NCBI RefSeq assembly: GCF_000211855.2
Contig: NC_015638.1
Coordinates: forward strand, 930,001 to 994,000
DNA length: 64,000 nucleotides
Source of the DNA: Lacinutrix sp. 5H-3-7-4
Lineage (GTDB): Bacteria > Bacteroidota > Bacteroidia > Flavobacteriales > Flavobacteriaceae
Reading direction: 5' to 3'
How positions within the stretch are numbered: the stretch's first letter is position 1; the number at the start of each line of letters is the position of its first letter. Positions 36,462 to 44,411 of this stretch are shown in pieces. Under the pieces are notes generated by a model. It made no database searches. It saw only the letters and a program-made list of their open reading frames with translations, and had not been told where the DNA came from. The position numbers and the translations under genes are program-made.

Positions 36462-36905
36462 TTACACCTTTTTTATAACATTTGTTACTATTCCCCAAAT
36501 TAAAAAATTATTCTCTTCGGTGATATTAATAATAGGATAATCGGGGTTTTCTGGTTTTAACCATATTTCGTCTTTAGTTACACGTAAGCGCTTAACCGTA
36601 AATTCGCCATCTAAAAAACAAACAGCAATTTTATTGTTTTCTGGTTCTAAACTCCTATCAATTACAAGTAAATCATTATCATCTAATCCTGCACCAATCA
36701 TAGATTGGCCACTAACTCTTGCATAAAAAGTAGTTTCCTTATTTTTAACAAGCTCTTGATCTAAAGATAAACGCTCTTGACTAAAATCCTCTGTAGGTGA
36801 AGGAAAACCTGCTGAAATTCCAGTATCAAATAATTGTGCTGCTGCATCTTTAATTGGTTCTGGAACATACAATGTTAATCCCGTAGATTTATGTAAAATC
36901 TTCAT
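36462..36905 (-). CDS. umuD: UmuD-like self-cleaving S24 peptidase
   Basis: Protein of 147 residues. It has the cleavage site Ala32-Gly33 in ISAGFPSP, nucleophile Ser68 in GQSMIGAG and the general-base Lys105 in FTVKRLR, so all parts for RecA-stimulated self-cleavage are present. There is no helix-turn-helix domain, so it is UmuD and not LexA. UmuD2' normally works with UmuC as DNA polymerase V, but no umuC lies downstream here: the gene ends against a bidirectional terminator. The upstream sequence has a near-consensus box (TATCTTTA) but no recognisable SOS operator. Confidence 0.9.
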   Translation of the reverse strand: MKILHKSTGLTLYVPEPIKDAAAQLFDTGISAGFPSPTEDFSQERLSLDQELVKNKETTFYARVSGQSMIGAGLDDNDLLVIDRSLEPENNKIAVCFLDGEFTVKRLRVTKDEIWLKPENPDYPIINITEENNFLIWGIVTNVIKKV

Positions 36906-36982
36906 ATTTAAAACTAGATTTTGTAATTTGTTTAAAGATACGGAAGTTTTACATTTTTTATTTAAAAATAAATAGCTATTTG

Positions 36983-36990
36983 TACCTTTG
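36983..36990 (+). promoter_or_regulatory. -7 box immediately before bioF
   Basis: TACCTTTG, an exact TAnnTTTG match. Its last G is 5 bases before the GTG start of bioF, implying a leaderless or nearly leaderless message. No -33 TTG at the usual spacing. Confidence 0.5.
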
Positions 36991-36994
36991 ATTT

Positions 36995-38122
36995 GTGATA
37001 CCTAAAAAACTAAAAATAAAAATAGATAATCGTAATGAAGAAAATGCATTACGAAAGTTAGACAAACCTAGTAAATTAATAGATTTTTCTTCTAATGACT
37101 ATATAGGATTTTCAAAAAATGAAACTATATTTAAAAACACTTATAACTATTTAAAAAATTATAACATTTCACAAAACGGCGCTACAGGTTCCCGTTTACT
37201 ATCTGGAAATCATGAATTATATACCATAGTAGAAAAGCAACTTTGCGAAATATACAATAGCGAAGCTACATTAATATTTAACTCTGGTTATAATGCAAAT
37301 CTTGGGTTCTTCTCTTGTGTACCTCAAAAAGGAGATTATATATTTTATGATGAATATAGTCATGCCTCTATACGAGATGGCATATCTATGAGTCACGCTA
37401 AAGCTTATAAGTTTAAACATAATAATTTAAACGATTTAAAAGCAAAATTACTTCGAATAAAACCATCAGATAATAACGAAATTTATATTGTTACAGAATC
37501 TGTATTTTCAATGGATGGAGATACACCAGACTTAAAATTATTATCTAAAATTAGCCAAACACATAGTGCCCATTTAATTATAGATGAAGCACATGCTATA
37601 GGTATATTAGGAGAAAAAGCTTTAGGCTTAACACAACATATTAATCCTTTTGCTAAAATTATAACCTTTGGCAAAGCAATGGGATGTCATGGAGCTGCTA
37701 TACTATGCTCTGCAAGTTTAAAAGAGTTTTTAATAAATTTTTCCAGACCATTTATTTACACTACCGCAATGCCACCACATAGTTTAGCAACTATACTATC
37801 TGCTTCTACTATACTATTAAAAACAAAAGAAATAGAAAAGTTAAAGCGAAATATAACCTTTTTTAAATCAGAAATTAAAAGGTTAAACCTTAAAAGTAAA
37901 TTTATAGAAAGTGAATCTGCAATCCATTGTTGTATAATTTCAGGAAATAAAAATGTAAAACTTGTAGCAAAAGCGCTTCAGGAAAAAAACTATAATGTAA
38001 AACCTATTTTATCACCTACTGTAAAAAAAGGAGAAGAAAGGCTTCGTTTTTGTATTCATAGTTATAATACTCAAGAAGAGATAACAGAAGTCTTGCAATT
38101 GTTAGCTAACTTTGCAACTTAG
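36995..38122 (+). CDS. bioF: 8-amino-7-oxononanoate synthase
   Basis: PLP enzyme condensing pimeloyl-ACP (or -CoA) with L-alanine in biotin synthesis. Protein of 375 residues with a GTG start at 36995. Visible are FSSNDYIGFSKN near the N-terminus, GSRLLSGNHELY, DEYSHASIRDG, LIIDEAHAIGILG and the PLP-Lys region TFGKAMGCHGA (Lys near 226). First gene of the biotin cluster. bioF-family enzymes resemble Kbl and serine palmitoyltransferase, but the surrounding bioD, bioA and bioB settle the assignment. Confidence 0.94.
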   Translation: MIPKKLKIKIDNRNEENALRKLDKPSKLIDFSSNDYIGFSKNETIFKNTYNYLKNYNISQNGATGSRLLSGNHELYTIVEKQLCEIYNSEATLIFNSGYNANLGFFSCVPQKGDYIFYDEYSHASIRDGISMSHAKAYKFKHNNLNDLKAKLLRIKPSDNNEIYIVTESVFSMDGDTPDLKLLSKISQTHSAHLIIDEAHAIGILGEKALGLTQHINPFAKIITFGKAMGCHGAAILCSASLKEFLINFSRPFIYTTAMPPHSLATILSASTILLKTKEIEKLKRNITFFKSEIKRLNLKSKFIESESAIHCCIISGNKNVKLVAKALQEKNYNVKPILSPTVKKGEERLRFCIHSYNTQEEITEVLQLLANFAT

Positions 38123-38159
38123 TTTATACTAAATTAATTCCCACAAATGTGAGAATAAA

Positions 38160-38573
38160 ATGAGCAACAAATTTAAAACCATAGCTAGATTTCAATATTC
38201 TACAGAAGCCCAAATAATAAAAGGCAGAATAGAAGCTGAAGGTATTCCCGTTTTTTTAAGTGATAATTTTACTATAGAAACAGATCCATTGGTAAGTAAC
38301 GCCATTGGTGGTATTAAAATGAAAGTACTAAGTCAAGATGCATTAAAAGCACAACATATTTTAAAGTCTATTAGTAAATACTCCTTAGATGATGAAGGTA
38401 ACGCTATTAATTGCCCAAATTGCAACAGTGAGAAAATTGAGTTGTTTTCTACTATTACAAACTTCAAATCCTTTTTTGCATTTATCTTTGGCTTTATAAT
38501 GGGTACTTTACCTTTTCATGCAAAACATAAATATAAGTGTGAAAACTGTAAAACCGAATTTGATTTAAAATAG
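38160..38573 (+). CDS. DUF2007 protein with C-terminal zinc ribbon
   Basis: Protein of 137 residues. The N-terminal half (about 5-75) is DUF2007 (TIARFQYSTEAQIIKGRIEAEGI, FLSDNFTIETDPL), a ferredoxin-like fold whose role is unknown. Two CxxC knuckles (NCPNC and CENC) at about 81-132 can bind one zinc, with a short hydrophobic stretch (FFAFIFGFIMGTLPF) between them that may be a membrane hairpin. It sits between bioF (37 bases) and bioD (25 bases), so it is cotranscribed with biotin genes. A part in biotin synthesis is not known. Confidence 0.85.
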   Translation: MSNKFKTIARFQYSTEAQIIKGRIEAEGIPVFLSDNFTIETDPLVSNAIGGIKMKVLSQDALKAQHILKSISKYSLDDEGNAINCPNCNSEKIELFSTITNFKSFFAFIFGFIMGTLPFHAKHKYKCENCKTEFDLK

Positions 38574-38598
38574 TCGCTTGTTTTAAAACAATAAAATC

Positions 38599-39222
38599 AT
38601 GAAAAATAAAATATACTTTGTAACAGGAATCTCTACCGAGGTTGGAAAAACAATAGCATCTGCAATTATAACCGAAGCATTAGAAGCAGATTACTGGAAG
38701 CCTATTCAAGCAGGAGAATTAGATAATAGTGACACAAAAAAAGTAAAAAACTATATCACAAACAAAACATCGCAATTTCACGATAACAGCTATTCTTTAA
38801 AGTCTCCAATGAGTCCACATGCAGCAGCTGAAATTGATAATACAACTATAGATTTAAAAAAAATAATTGCTCCCAAAACAAAAAATAATTTAGTAATTGA
38901 AGGTGCTGGCGGATTATTAGTACCATTAAATAATACTAGTACTATAGTAAATCTTATAAGACCTAACTATAAAGTAATTGTAGTTTCTAGACATTATTTA
39001 GGCAGCATAAACCATACTTTGCTAACCATAAACCTTTTAAAAGAAAAAGGGTTAGATGTTTCTATTTTATTTAGCGGAAACGAACATAAAACGACAGAAG
39101 ATATTATTACCAAAATGACTAATGTACCAATAATAGGAAGAATAAATGAAGAACCTTATTTTGATAAAAATGTGGTTAAAGAATATGCCGAAACATTAAA
39201 ACCACAACTATTAAAACTATAG
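38599..39222 (+). CDS. bioD: Dethiobiotin synthetase
   Basis: Closes the ureido ring of diaminopelargonate with CO2 and ATP to give dethiobiotin. Protein of 207 residues (E. coli 225). P-loop FVTGISTEVGKTIASA (about 6-21), KPIQAGELDNSD in switch I, and EGAGGLLVPLN (about 99-109) are the diagnostic blocks. bioA follows after 22 bases and carries out the preceding step. Confidence 0.95.
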   Translation: MKNKIYFVTGISTEVGKTIASAIITEALEADYWKPIQAGELDNSDTKKVKNYITNKTSQFHDNSYSLKSPMSPHAAAEIDNTTIDLKKIIAPKTKNNLVIEGAGGLLVPLNNTSTIVNLIRPNYKVIVVSRHYLGSINHTLLTINLLKEKGLDVSILFSGNEHKTTEDIITKMTNVPIIGRINEEPYFDKNVVKEYAETLKPQLLKL

Positions 39223-39244
39223 TTAAAATCAACATTAGCAAATT

Positions 39245-40510
39245 ATGAGTATCAAACAAAGAGACAAAAACCACATTTGGCATCCATTAACTCAACACAA
39301 ATTACATCCAGAAACTATGGCTATTACAAAAGCTAAAGACTGCATGCTATACGATGAAGATGGAAACGAATATATAGACGCTATTGCCTCTTGGTACTCT
39401 AGTATGTATGGACATTGTAATGATTTTGTTACCAGTCGCGTTTATAAACAAATGCAGCAATTAGATCACGTTGTATTTGCTGGCTTTACACATGAACCAG
39501 CAGTAAAACTATCTGAAGAGTTAATTAAAATTCTACCAGAAAATCAAGAAAAAATATTTTTTGGAGACAATGGTTCTACTAGTGTAGAAATAGGAATTAA
39601 AATGGCATTACAATACCATTTTAATAAAGGAAACAAACGCAACACTTTAATTGCTTTTCAAGAAAGTTTTCATGGTGATACCTTTGGTGCTATGAGTGTT
39701 TCTGGGTTATCTGTATACAACGGTCCTTTTGAAGATCTCTTTTTAGATGTTAAACGCATTCCAACACCAAATGGAAACAACCACGAACAAATATTAGAAA
39801 CTCTAAAAGAAATTGTAAAAAACAATGCTGTTGCTGGTTTTATATACGAACCTTTAGTACAAGGTGCTGCTGCAATGAAAATGCATGATCCTAAAGGTCT
39901 AGATCAAATTTTAAAGTTCTGTAAAGAAAATAATATTGTAACCGTAGCAGATGAAGTTATGACTGGATTTGGTAAAACAGGTAGCAACTTTGCTTCAGAT
40001 TTTATGGAAACAAAACCAGATGTAATTTGTATGAGTAAAGCATTAACAGCTGGTTTAGTACCAATGTCTATTACAGCATGTACTCAAAAAATTTACGATG
40101 CTTTCTATAGCGATGATATAGGCAAAGGTTTATTTCATTGCCATACTTATTCTGCTAACCCAATTGCATGCGCAGCTGCATTAGCAGGTTTAGAGTTATT
40201 ACAATCTACTCAAATTCAAAAAAAAATTTCAAGTATAACAGCAAAGCATAAAGCGTTTGGCGAGCATATAAAAAACCATAAAAAAGTAAAATCTATACGT
40301 CAACAAGGTATTATTTTTGCTTTAGATCTAAATGTAGAAATGGAACGTTATGGCGATTTACGCTATAAATTATTCAACTTTTTTATGGCAAATGGTGTGT
40401 TTTTAAGACCTCTTGGAGAAACAATTTATATTCAAGCACCATACACCATTACTAATGCACAATTAGATAAAATTTATACTGTAATAGAAAATGCTTTAGA
40501 AATCGTTTAA
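39245..40510 (+). CDS. bioA: Adenosylmethionine--8-amino-7-oxononanoate aminotransferase
   Basis: PLP aminotransferase that uses SAM as amino donor to make 7,8-diaminopelargonate. Protein of 421 residues. The N-terminus HIWHPLTQHKLHPE is characteristic. FGDNGSTSVEIGIKMALQY, SFHGDTFGAMSVSG, ADEVMTGFGKTGS and the PLP Lys in MSKALTAGLVPMS are present. The 3' end overlaps the convergent Coa1-like gene by 15 bases, so bioA probably ends the first half of the cluster; the synthase gene downstream has its own box. Confidence 0.95.
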   Translation: MSIKQRDKNHIWHPLTQHKLHPETMAITKAKDCMLYDEDGNEYIDAIASWYSSMYGHCNDFVTSRVYKQMQQLDHVVFAGFTHEPAVKLSEELIKILPENQEKIFFGDNGSTSVEIGIKMALQYHFNKGNKRNTLIAFQESFHGDTFGAMSVSGLSVYNGPFEDLFLDVKRIPTPNGNNHEQILETLKEIVKNNAVAGFIYEPLVQGAAAMKMHDPKGLDQILKFCKENNIVTVADEVMTGFGKTGSNFASDFMETKPDVICMSKALTAGLVPMSITACTQKIYDAFYSDDIGKGLFHCHTYSANPIACAAALAGLELLQSTQIQKKISSITAKHKAFGEHIKNHKKVKSIRQQGIIFALDLNVEMERYGDLRYKLFNFFMANGVFLRPLGETIYIQAPYTITNAQLDKIYTVIENALEIV

Positions 40511-40936
40511 TATAGGTTCATCATCGTCATCTAGTAAATCTATAATGTCTCTTTCACCATCAATTTTTACATAAATTTCGTAATAAGCCCATTCGTTATT
40601 TATTTTTTCGGCTTCAACAATTATTTCACCTTCGTCATTTGGTCCTTTAATTGGTATGGTTAGCTCTGCAGCACTCGTTCCGTTTTTATAACTATAACTT
40701 GTGCTTCCTAAACCATTTTTTTCAATTGGTTCGCCTAGTAAAGCAATTACTCTTTCATTGTCTATAGCTTTATTATAAGCGTAAACATAAGGCTCAGAAC
40801 CTGTTACAGTATCAGAGACTTTATAAATAAGTCCTGCAATACCAATACCAAACAAAATTATTACACCTAAACAACCACCACCAAGCAACCAACCCCAATT
40901 TCTTCTTGCCCAACTTTTTTGTCTTATTGTTTCCAT
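40496..40936 (-). CDS. Coa1/Tim21-like single-pass membrane protein
   Basis: Protein of 146 residues. A basic N-terminus (KSWARRNWGWLLGGG) is followed by one membrane segment (about 18-38) and a small extracytoplasmic domain resembling the cytochrome c oxidase assembly factor Coa1 family (NERVIALLGEPIEKNG, GEIIVEAEKINNEWAYYEIYVKIDG). The bacterial function is unknown. It is on the opposite strand within the biotin cluster and overlaps the 3' end of bioA by 15 bases, so it is not part of that operon and would make antisense RNA if readthrough occurs. Confidence 0.78.
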   Translation of the reverse strand: METIRQKSWARRNWGWLLGGGCLGVIILFGIGIAGLIYKVSDTVTGSEPYVYAYNKAIDNERVIALLGEPIEKNGLGSTSYSYKNGTSAAELTIPIKGPNDEGEIIVEAEKINNEWAYYEIYVKIDGERDIIDLLDDDDEPILNDF

Positions 40937-41047
40937 AGTGACTTTTAAATTAAATATTAAATTAATGTACTAAATATAGGTATTCAATTTCTATTATTTG
41001 TTACACATATTATGCTAAATCAAATAGGAGTTAAAACCGATAAGGCT

Positions 41048-41055
41048 TATTTTTG
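41048..41055 (+). promoter_or_regulatory. -7 box of the KAS-hydrolase-bioB unit
   Basis: TATTTTTG, exact TAnnTTTG, 19-26 bases before the GTG start at 41074. Confidence 0.5.
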
Positions 41056-41073
41056 CAAGAAAATTAAGTTTTT

Positions 41074-42213
41074 GTGCTAAAACCAATTTCTATAACTGCA
41101 ATTTCTTCTTATTCTCCTCTCGGAAAAACCTCTGAAGAAGTCTGGAATAATTATAAAACAAATACCCATTGTATAACTTTACAAGATGGTCATTTAGTCT
41201 CTGCTTTATCTAAAAATTTAAAAGCAGAAATATTAGAACTTCGTACTTCAGACCTAAAATACAAGTCATTAGACGATTCTGTTTTATTCGGAATCTTTTC
41301 AGCAAGAAAAGCCTCTGAAGCTGCCCAATGGGATAAAAATGATAATTTTGGTATAAACATTGGTTCATCAAGAGGAGCTACCAAATTATTTGAAAATTAT
41401 CATGAAGATTTTTTAAAGAGAAATAAAACCGAAACCTTAAGTTCTCCAACTACAACCTTAGGAAACATTTCATCTTGGATTGCTCACGATTTACAAACTA
41501 AAGGTCCAGAAATATCACATTCTATAACCTGCTCTACCGCTTTACATGCCATGCTAAACGGTGTCGCTTGGTTACAATCTGACTTAACATCTAAGTTTTT
41601 AGTTGGTGGTAGCGAAGCTCCTTTAACAGCATTTACAATAGCGCAAATGCAAGCTTTAAAAATCTATGCCAGAAACAATATGGCCTATCCTTGTCAAGCA
41701 TTAGACTTACAAAAAAAGCAAAACACCATGATTTTGGGCGAAGGTGCAGCAATGGCTTGTTTAGAATCTGGAATTAAAGAAAATGCACTAGCAACAGTTA
41801 AAGGTATTGGTTACGCTACAGAGGTTTTAAAACACAACGCATCACTATCTACAAATGCAGATTGTTTTCAAGACTCTATGGCAATGGCTCTAGGCGATTT
41901 AAATCCAGATGAAATAGATGTAATCGTTACACACACACCAGGAACAATTAAAGGCGATGCTGCAGAGGTTAATGCAATAAATAAAGTATTTAAAAACAAA
42001 GTACCAGCATTAACTAATAATAAATGGAAAATTGGGCATACACTTGGTGCATCTGGGCTATTAAGTCTTGAAATGGCTGTTTTAATGTTAGTAAATCAAG
42101 AATTTATTGCTGTTCCATATTTAGACACTCAAAAACCTAAAAGACTCAAAAATGTTTTGGTAAATGCCGTTGGATTTGGAGGTAATGCTGTAAGTATATT
42201 AATCTCAAAATAA
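41074..42213 (+). CDS. Beta-ketoacyl synthase (FabF-like) in the biotin cluster
   Basis: Protein of 379 residues with a GTG start, shorter than FabB/FabF (about 405-415). The full KAS I/II triad is present: Cys153 in ITCSTALH, His287 in VTHTPGTIKGDAAEVNA and His322 in IGHTLGASG. The Cys-His-His arrangement makes it a condensing enzyme of the FabB/FabF class and not the KAS III class of BioZ (Cys-His-Asn). It lies between bioA and bioB in a cluster lacking bioC and bioH, so it is a candidate for making or extending the pimeloyl precursor. That role is inferred from location. Confidence 0.88.
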   Translation: MLKPISITAISSYSPLGKTSEEVWNNYKTNTHCITLQDGHLVSALSKNLKAEILELRTSDLKYKSLDDSVLFGIFSARKASEAAQWDKNDNFGINIGSSRGATKLFENYHEDFLKRNKTETLSSPTTTLGNISSWIAHDLQTKGPEISHSITCSTALHAMLNGVAWLQSDLTSKFLVGGSEAPLTAFTIAQMQALKIYARNNMAYPCQALDLQKKQNTMILGEGAAMACLESGIKENALATVKGIGYATEVLKHNASLSTNADCFQDSMAMALGDLNPDEIDVIVTHTPGTIKGDAAEVNAINKVFKNKVPALTNNKWKIGHTLGASGLLSLEMAVLMLVNQEFIAVPYLDTQKPKRLKNVLVNAVGFGGNAVSILISK

Positions 42214-42241
42214 TTATATTTACAATTAATCCATTTTAATT

Positions 42242-43204
42242 ATGCATTCAATTTTAAAATTTCTTTGTGTATCACTTTTCTTTATTACATATTGTAATAA
42301 TGCTCAACAAGATTCTAAAATATTCGAGAAATTTGAATCTAAGTTTTATAATATTGATGGTTATAAAATTAATGTAGAAACTAAAGGTACTGGTGATCCA
42401 ATATTCTTTTTACCAGGTGGACCAGGAAACTCGCATGACTATATGCAAGGCAATTTTGGGCATTATTATAAATCTAATACAGTGGTTTTTTTCGATTGGT
42501 TGGGCCGTGGAAAAAGTGATAATGCTAAAGACCCTAAAGAATACTCTGTAGAAGCAGATGTAGAATTAATAGAAAAATTAAGAATAGTATTAAAATTCGA
42601 TAAAATATCTTTAGTAGGACATAGTTATGGTACTGTACCAGCACAAGCCTATGCTATTAAATATAAAGAAAATGTCGAAAAAATGGTTTTAATAAATGGT
42701 TTCCATAGCGGCGCTATGTGGCAAGCCAATTGCGACAGTTATAACCACTATGCAAAAACACATTTTCCAGAAAAATGGAAAAAAGTAGACTCTTTACGTG
42801 CATTAGGTTATGTTTCAAGTGATCCAGAGTTTATGAAAGTTTACAGTAGCTTTCCTACCAAATATATTTATTATCACAATACAAATTTAAAACAAAACAC
42901 GCCTAAAACTAAACATAAAAGCTGGGATAACACTGTTTATGTTTCTATAATAGGAAAAGATGGTGATTTTGATGTGTCTGGGAGTATGATTACACAAGAC
43001 TATAGAAAAGATTTAAAAACCATAAAAGCTAAAACACTAGTTATAGCAGGACGTTACGATGGTGTATCAACTCCAGAATTTGCTATTCAATACAAAAAAT
43101 TTATGCCACAAGCACAATTTGAAATGTTTGAAAATAGTGGCCACAACCCATATTTAGAAGAACCAAAAAAATTTTACCGCATTTTTGATGCTTTTATAAA
43201 ATAG
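42242..43204 (+). CDS. Secreted alpha/beta hydrolase, proline iminopeptidase-like
   Basis: Protein of 320 residues with an N-terminal signal (MHSILKFLCVSLFFITYCNNAQ). The Cys18 context ITYC is a poor lipobox, so ordinary cleavage near residue 21 is more likely. The S33-type fold has the oxyanion motif PGGPG (58-62), nucleophile Ser128 in VGHSYG, the acid in AGRYDGVSTP and His in NSGHNPYLEEP. It lies between the ketoacyl synthase (28 bases) and bioB (39 bases), where other genomes carry bioH, but its secretion signal argues against a cytoplasmic pimeloyl-ACP esterase. Substrate unknown. Confidence 0.83.
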   Translation: MHSILKFLCVSLFFITYCNNAQQDSKIFEKFESKFYNIDGYKINVETKGTGDPIFFLPGGPGNSHDYMQGNFGHYYKSNTVVFFDWLGRGKSDNAKDPKEYSVEADVELIEKLRIVLKFDKISLVGHSYGTVPAQAYAIKYKENVEKMVLINGFHSGAMWQANCDSYNHYAKTHFPEKWKKVDSLRALGYVSSDPEFMKVYSSFPTKYIYYHNTNLKQNTPKTKHKSWDNTVYVSIIGKDGDFDVSGSMITQDYRKDLKTIKAKTLVIAGRYDGVSTPEFAIQYKKFMPQAQFEMFENSGHNPYLEEPKKFYRIFDAFIK

Positions 43205-43243
43205 AAATAAACTATTTTTGAAACCTGAAACAGATACGATTTT

Positions 43244-44338
43244 ATGAGCGAGATTAAACACAACTGGACAACAGAACAAATATTAGAGATCTATAACAAA
43301 CCATTAATGGAGTTACTTTACGAAGCTGCAACAGTGCATCGTTTACACCATGATCCAAATACCGTTCAAGTAAGTACTTTATTATCTATAAAAACAGGTG
43401 GTTGCCCAGAAGATTGTGGGTATTGCCCACAAGCAGCAAGATATCATACAGATATTGAAGGCAACGATTTAATGTCTGTTCAACAAGTAAAAGCACAAGC
43501 ATTACGTGCAAAATCATCTGGAAGTTCTCGAGTATGTATGGGAGCTGCATGGCGTAATGTAAAAGATGGCGAAGAGTTTGACCAAGTTTTAGAAATGGTA
43601 CGTACCATTAACAAACTAGATATGGAAGTTTGTTGCACACTTGGTATGATAACAGAAAACCAAGCACAACGTTTAGCAGAAGCTGGTTTATATGCTTATA
43701 ACCACAACTTAGATTCGTCTGAAGATTATTATAAAGAAGTAATTTCTACTCGTGGTTTTGAAGACCGTTTAGAAACTATCGATAACGTTCGTAAAACAAA
43801 TGTAACGGTTTGCTCTGGTGGTATTATTGGAATGGGAGAAGCCATAGAAGATAGAGCAGGAATGTTAGTAGCATTAGCCACGCTAAATCCACAACCAGAA
43901 TCTGTACCAATTAATGCACTTGTTGCTGTAGAAGGAACGCCTTTAGCAGAAGAAAAACCAGTTTCTATTTGGGACATGATTAGAATGGTAGCAACAACAA
44001 GAATTGTTATGCCAGAAACCCAAGTACGTTTAAGTGCTGGTAGAACAGAAATGAGTCGCGAAGGTCAAGCCATGTGTTTCTTTGCTGGAGCAAATTCTAT
44101 TTTTGCTGGAGACAAACTTTTAACAACTCCAAATCCAGATGTTAATGAAGACATGAAAATGTTTGAAATGTTAGGTTTAAACCCACAAAAACCGTTTATA
44201 AAAAAAATGCAGCCTGAAACTGTAGAAGCATCAGATTCTAAATTTGAAGCTTTAGGTGAAAAACCAAAATGGTCAAGACCAGAACATAAAATTGAGCGTA
44301 ATGAAGAGGCGAAACAAAAAGCAAAAGTTTCAAAATAG
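43244..44338 (+). CDS. bioB: Biotin synthase
   Basis: Radical SAM enzyme inserting sulfur into dethiobiotin, the last step of the pathway. Protein of 364 residues (E. coli 346), with a Lys-rich C-terminal extension usual for the phylum. The 4Fe-4S site is CPEDCGYC (Cys-x3-Cys-x2-Cys). The Fe2S2 ligands include the Cys residues in SSRVCMGAAWR and EVCCTLGMI, and the Arg of VRLSAGR. NHNLDSSEDYY and GMGE are conserved. Last gene of the cluster; no terminator hairpin is evident after it. Confidence 0.97.
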   Translation: MSEIKHNWTTEQILEIYNKPLMELLYEAATVHRLHHDPNTVQVSTLLSIKTGGCPEDCGYCPQAARYHTDIEGNDLMSVQQVKAQALRAKSSGSSRVCMGAAWRNVKDGEEFDQVLEMVRTINKLDMEVCCTLGMITENQAQRLAEAGLYAYNHNLDSSEDYYKEVISTRGFEDRLETIDNVRKTNVTVCSGGIIGMGEAIEDRAGMLVALATLNPQPESVPINALVAVEGTPLAEEKPVSIWDMIRMVATTRIVMPETQVRLSAGRTEMSREGQAMCFFAGANSIFAGDKLLTTPNPDVNEDMKMFEMLGLNPQKPFIKKMQPETVEASDSKFEALGEKPKWSRPEHKIERNEEAKQKAKVSK

Positions 44339-44380
44339 TTAAAGTATTCACATAAGATTTTCAATTTAGATACGTTTTCT

Positions 44381-44388
44381 TAACTTTG
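44381..44388 (+). promoter_or_regulatory. -7 box of the cupin gene
   Basis: TAACTTTG, exact TAnnTTTG, 24-31 bases before the TTG start at 44412. Confidence 0.45.
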
Positions 44389-44411
44389 ACTGACTAATTA
44401 TTCAGCTTTTT

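Noticed and set aside
36462-36905. LexA repressor.
   Set aside because: No helix-turn-helix domain; the protein is only 147 residues and starts just before the cleavage region, as in UmuD.
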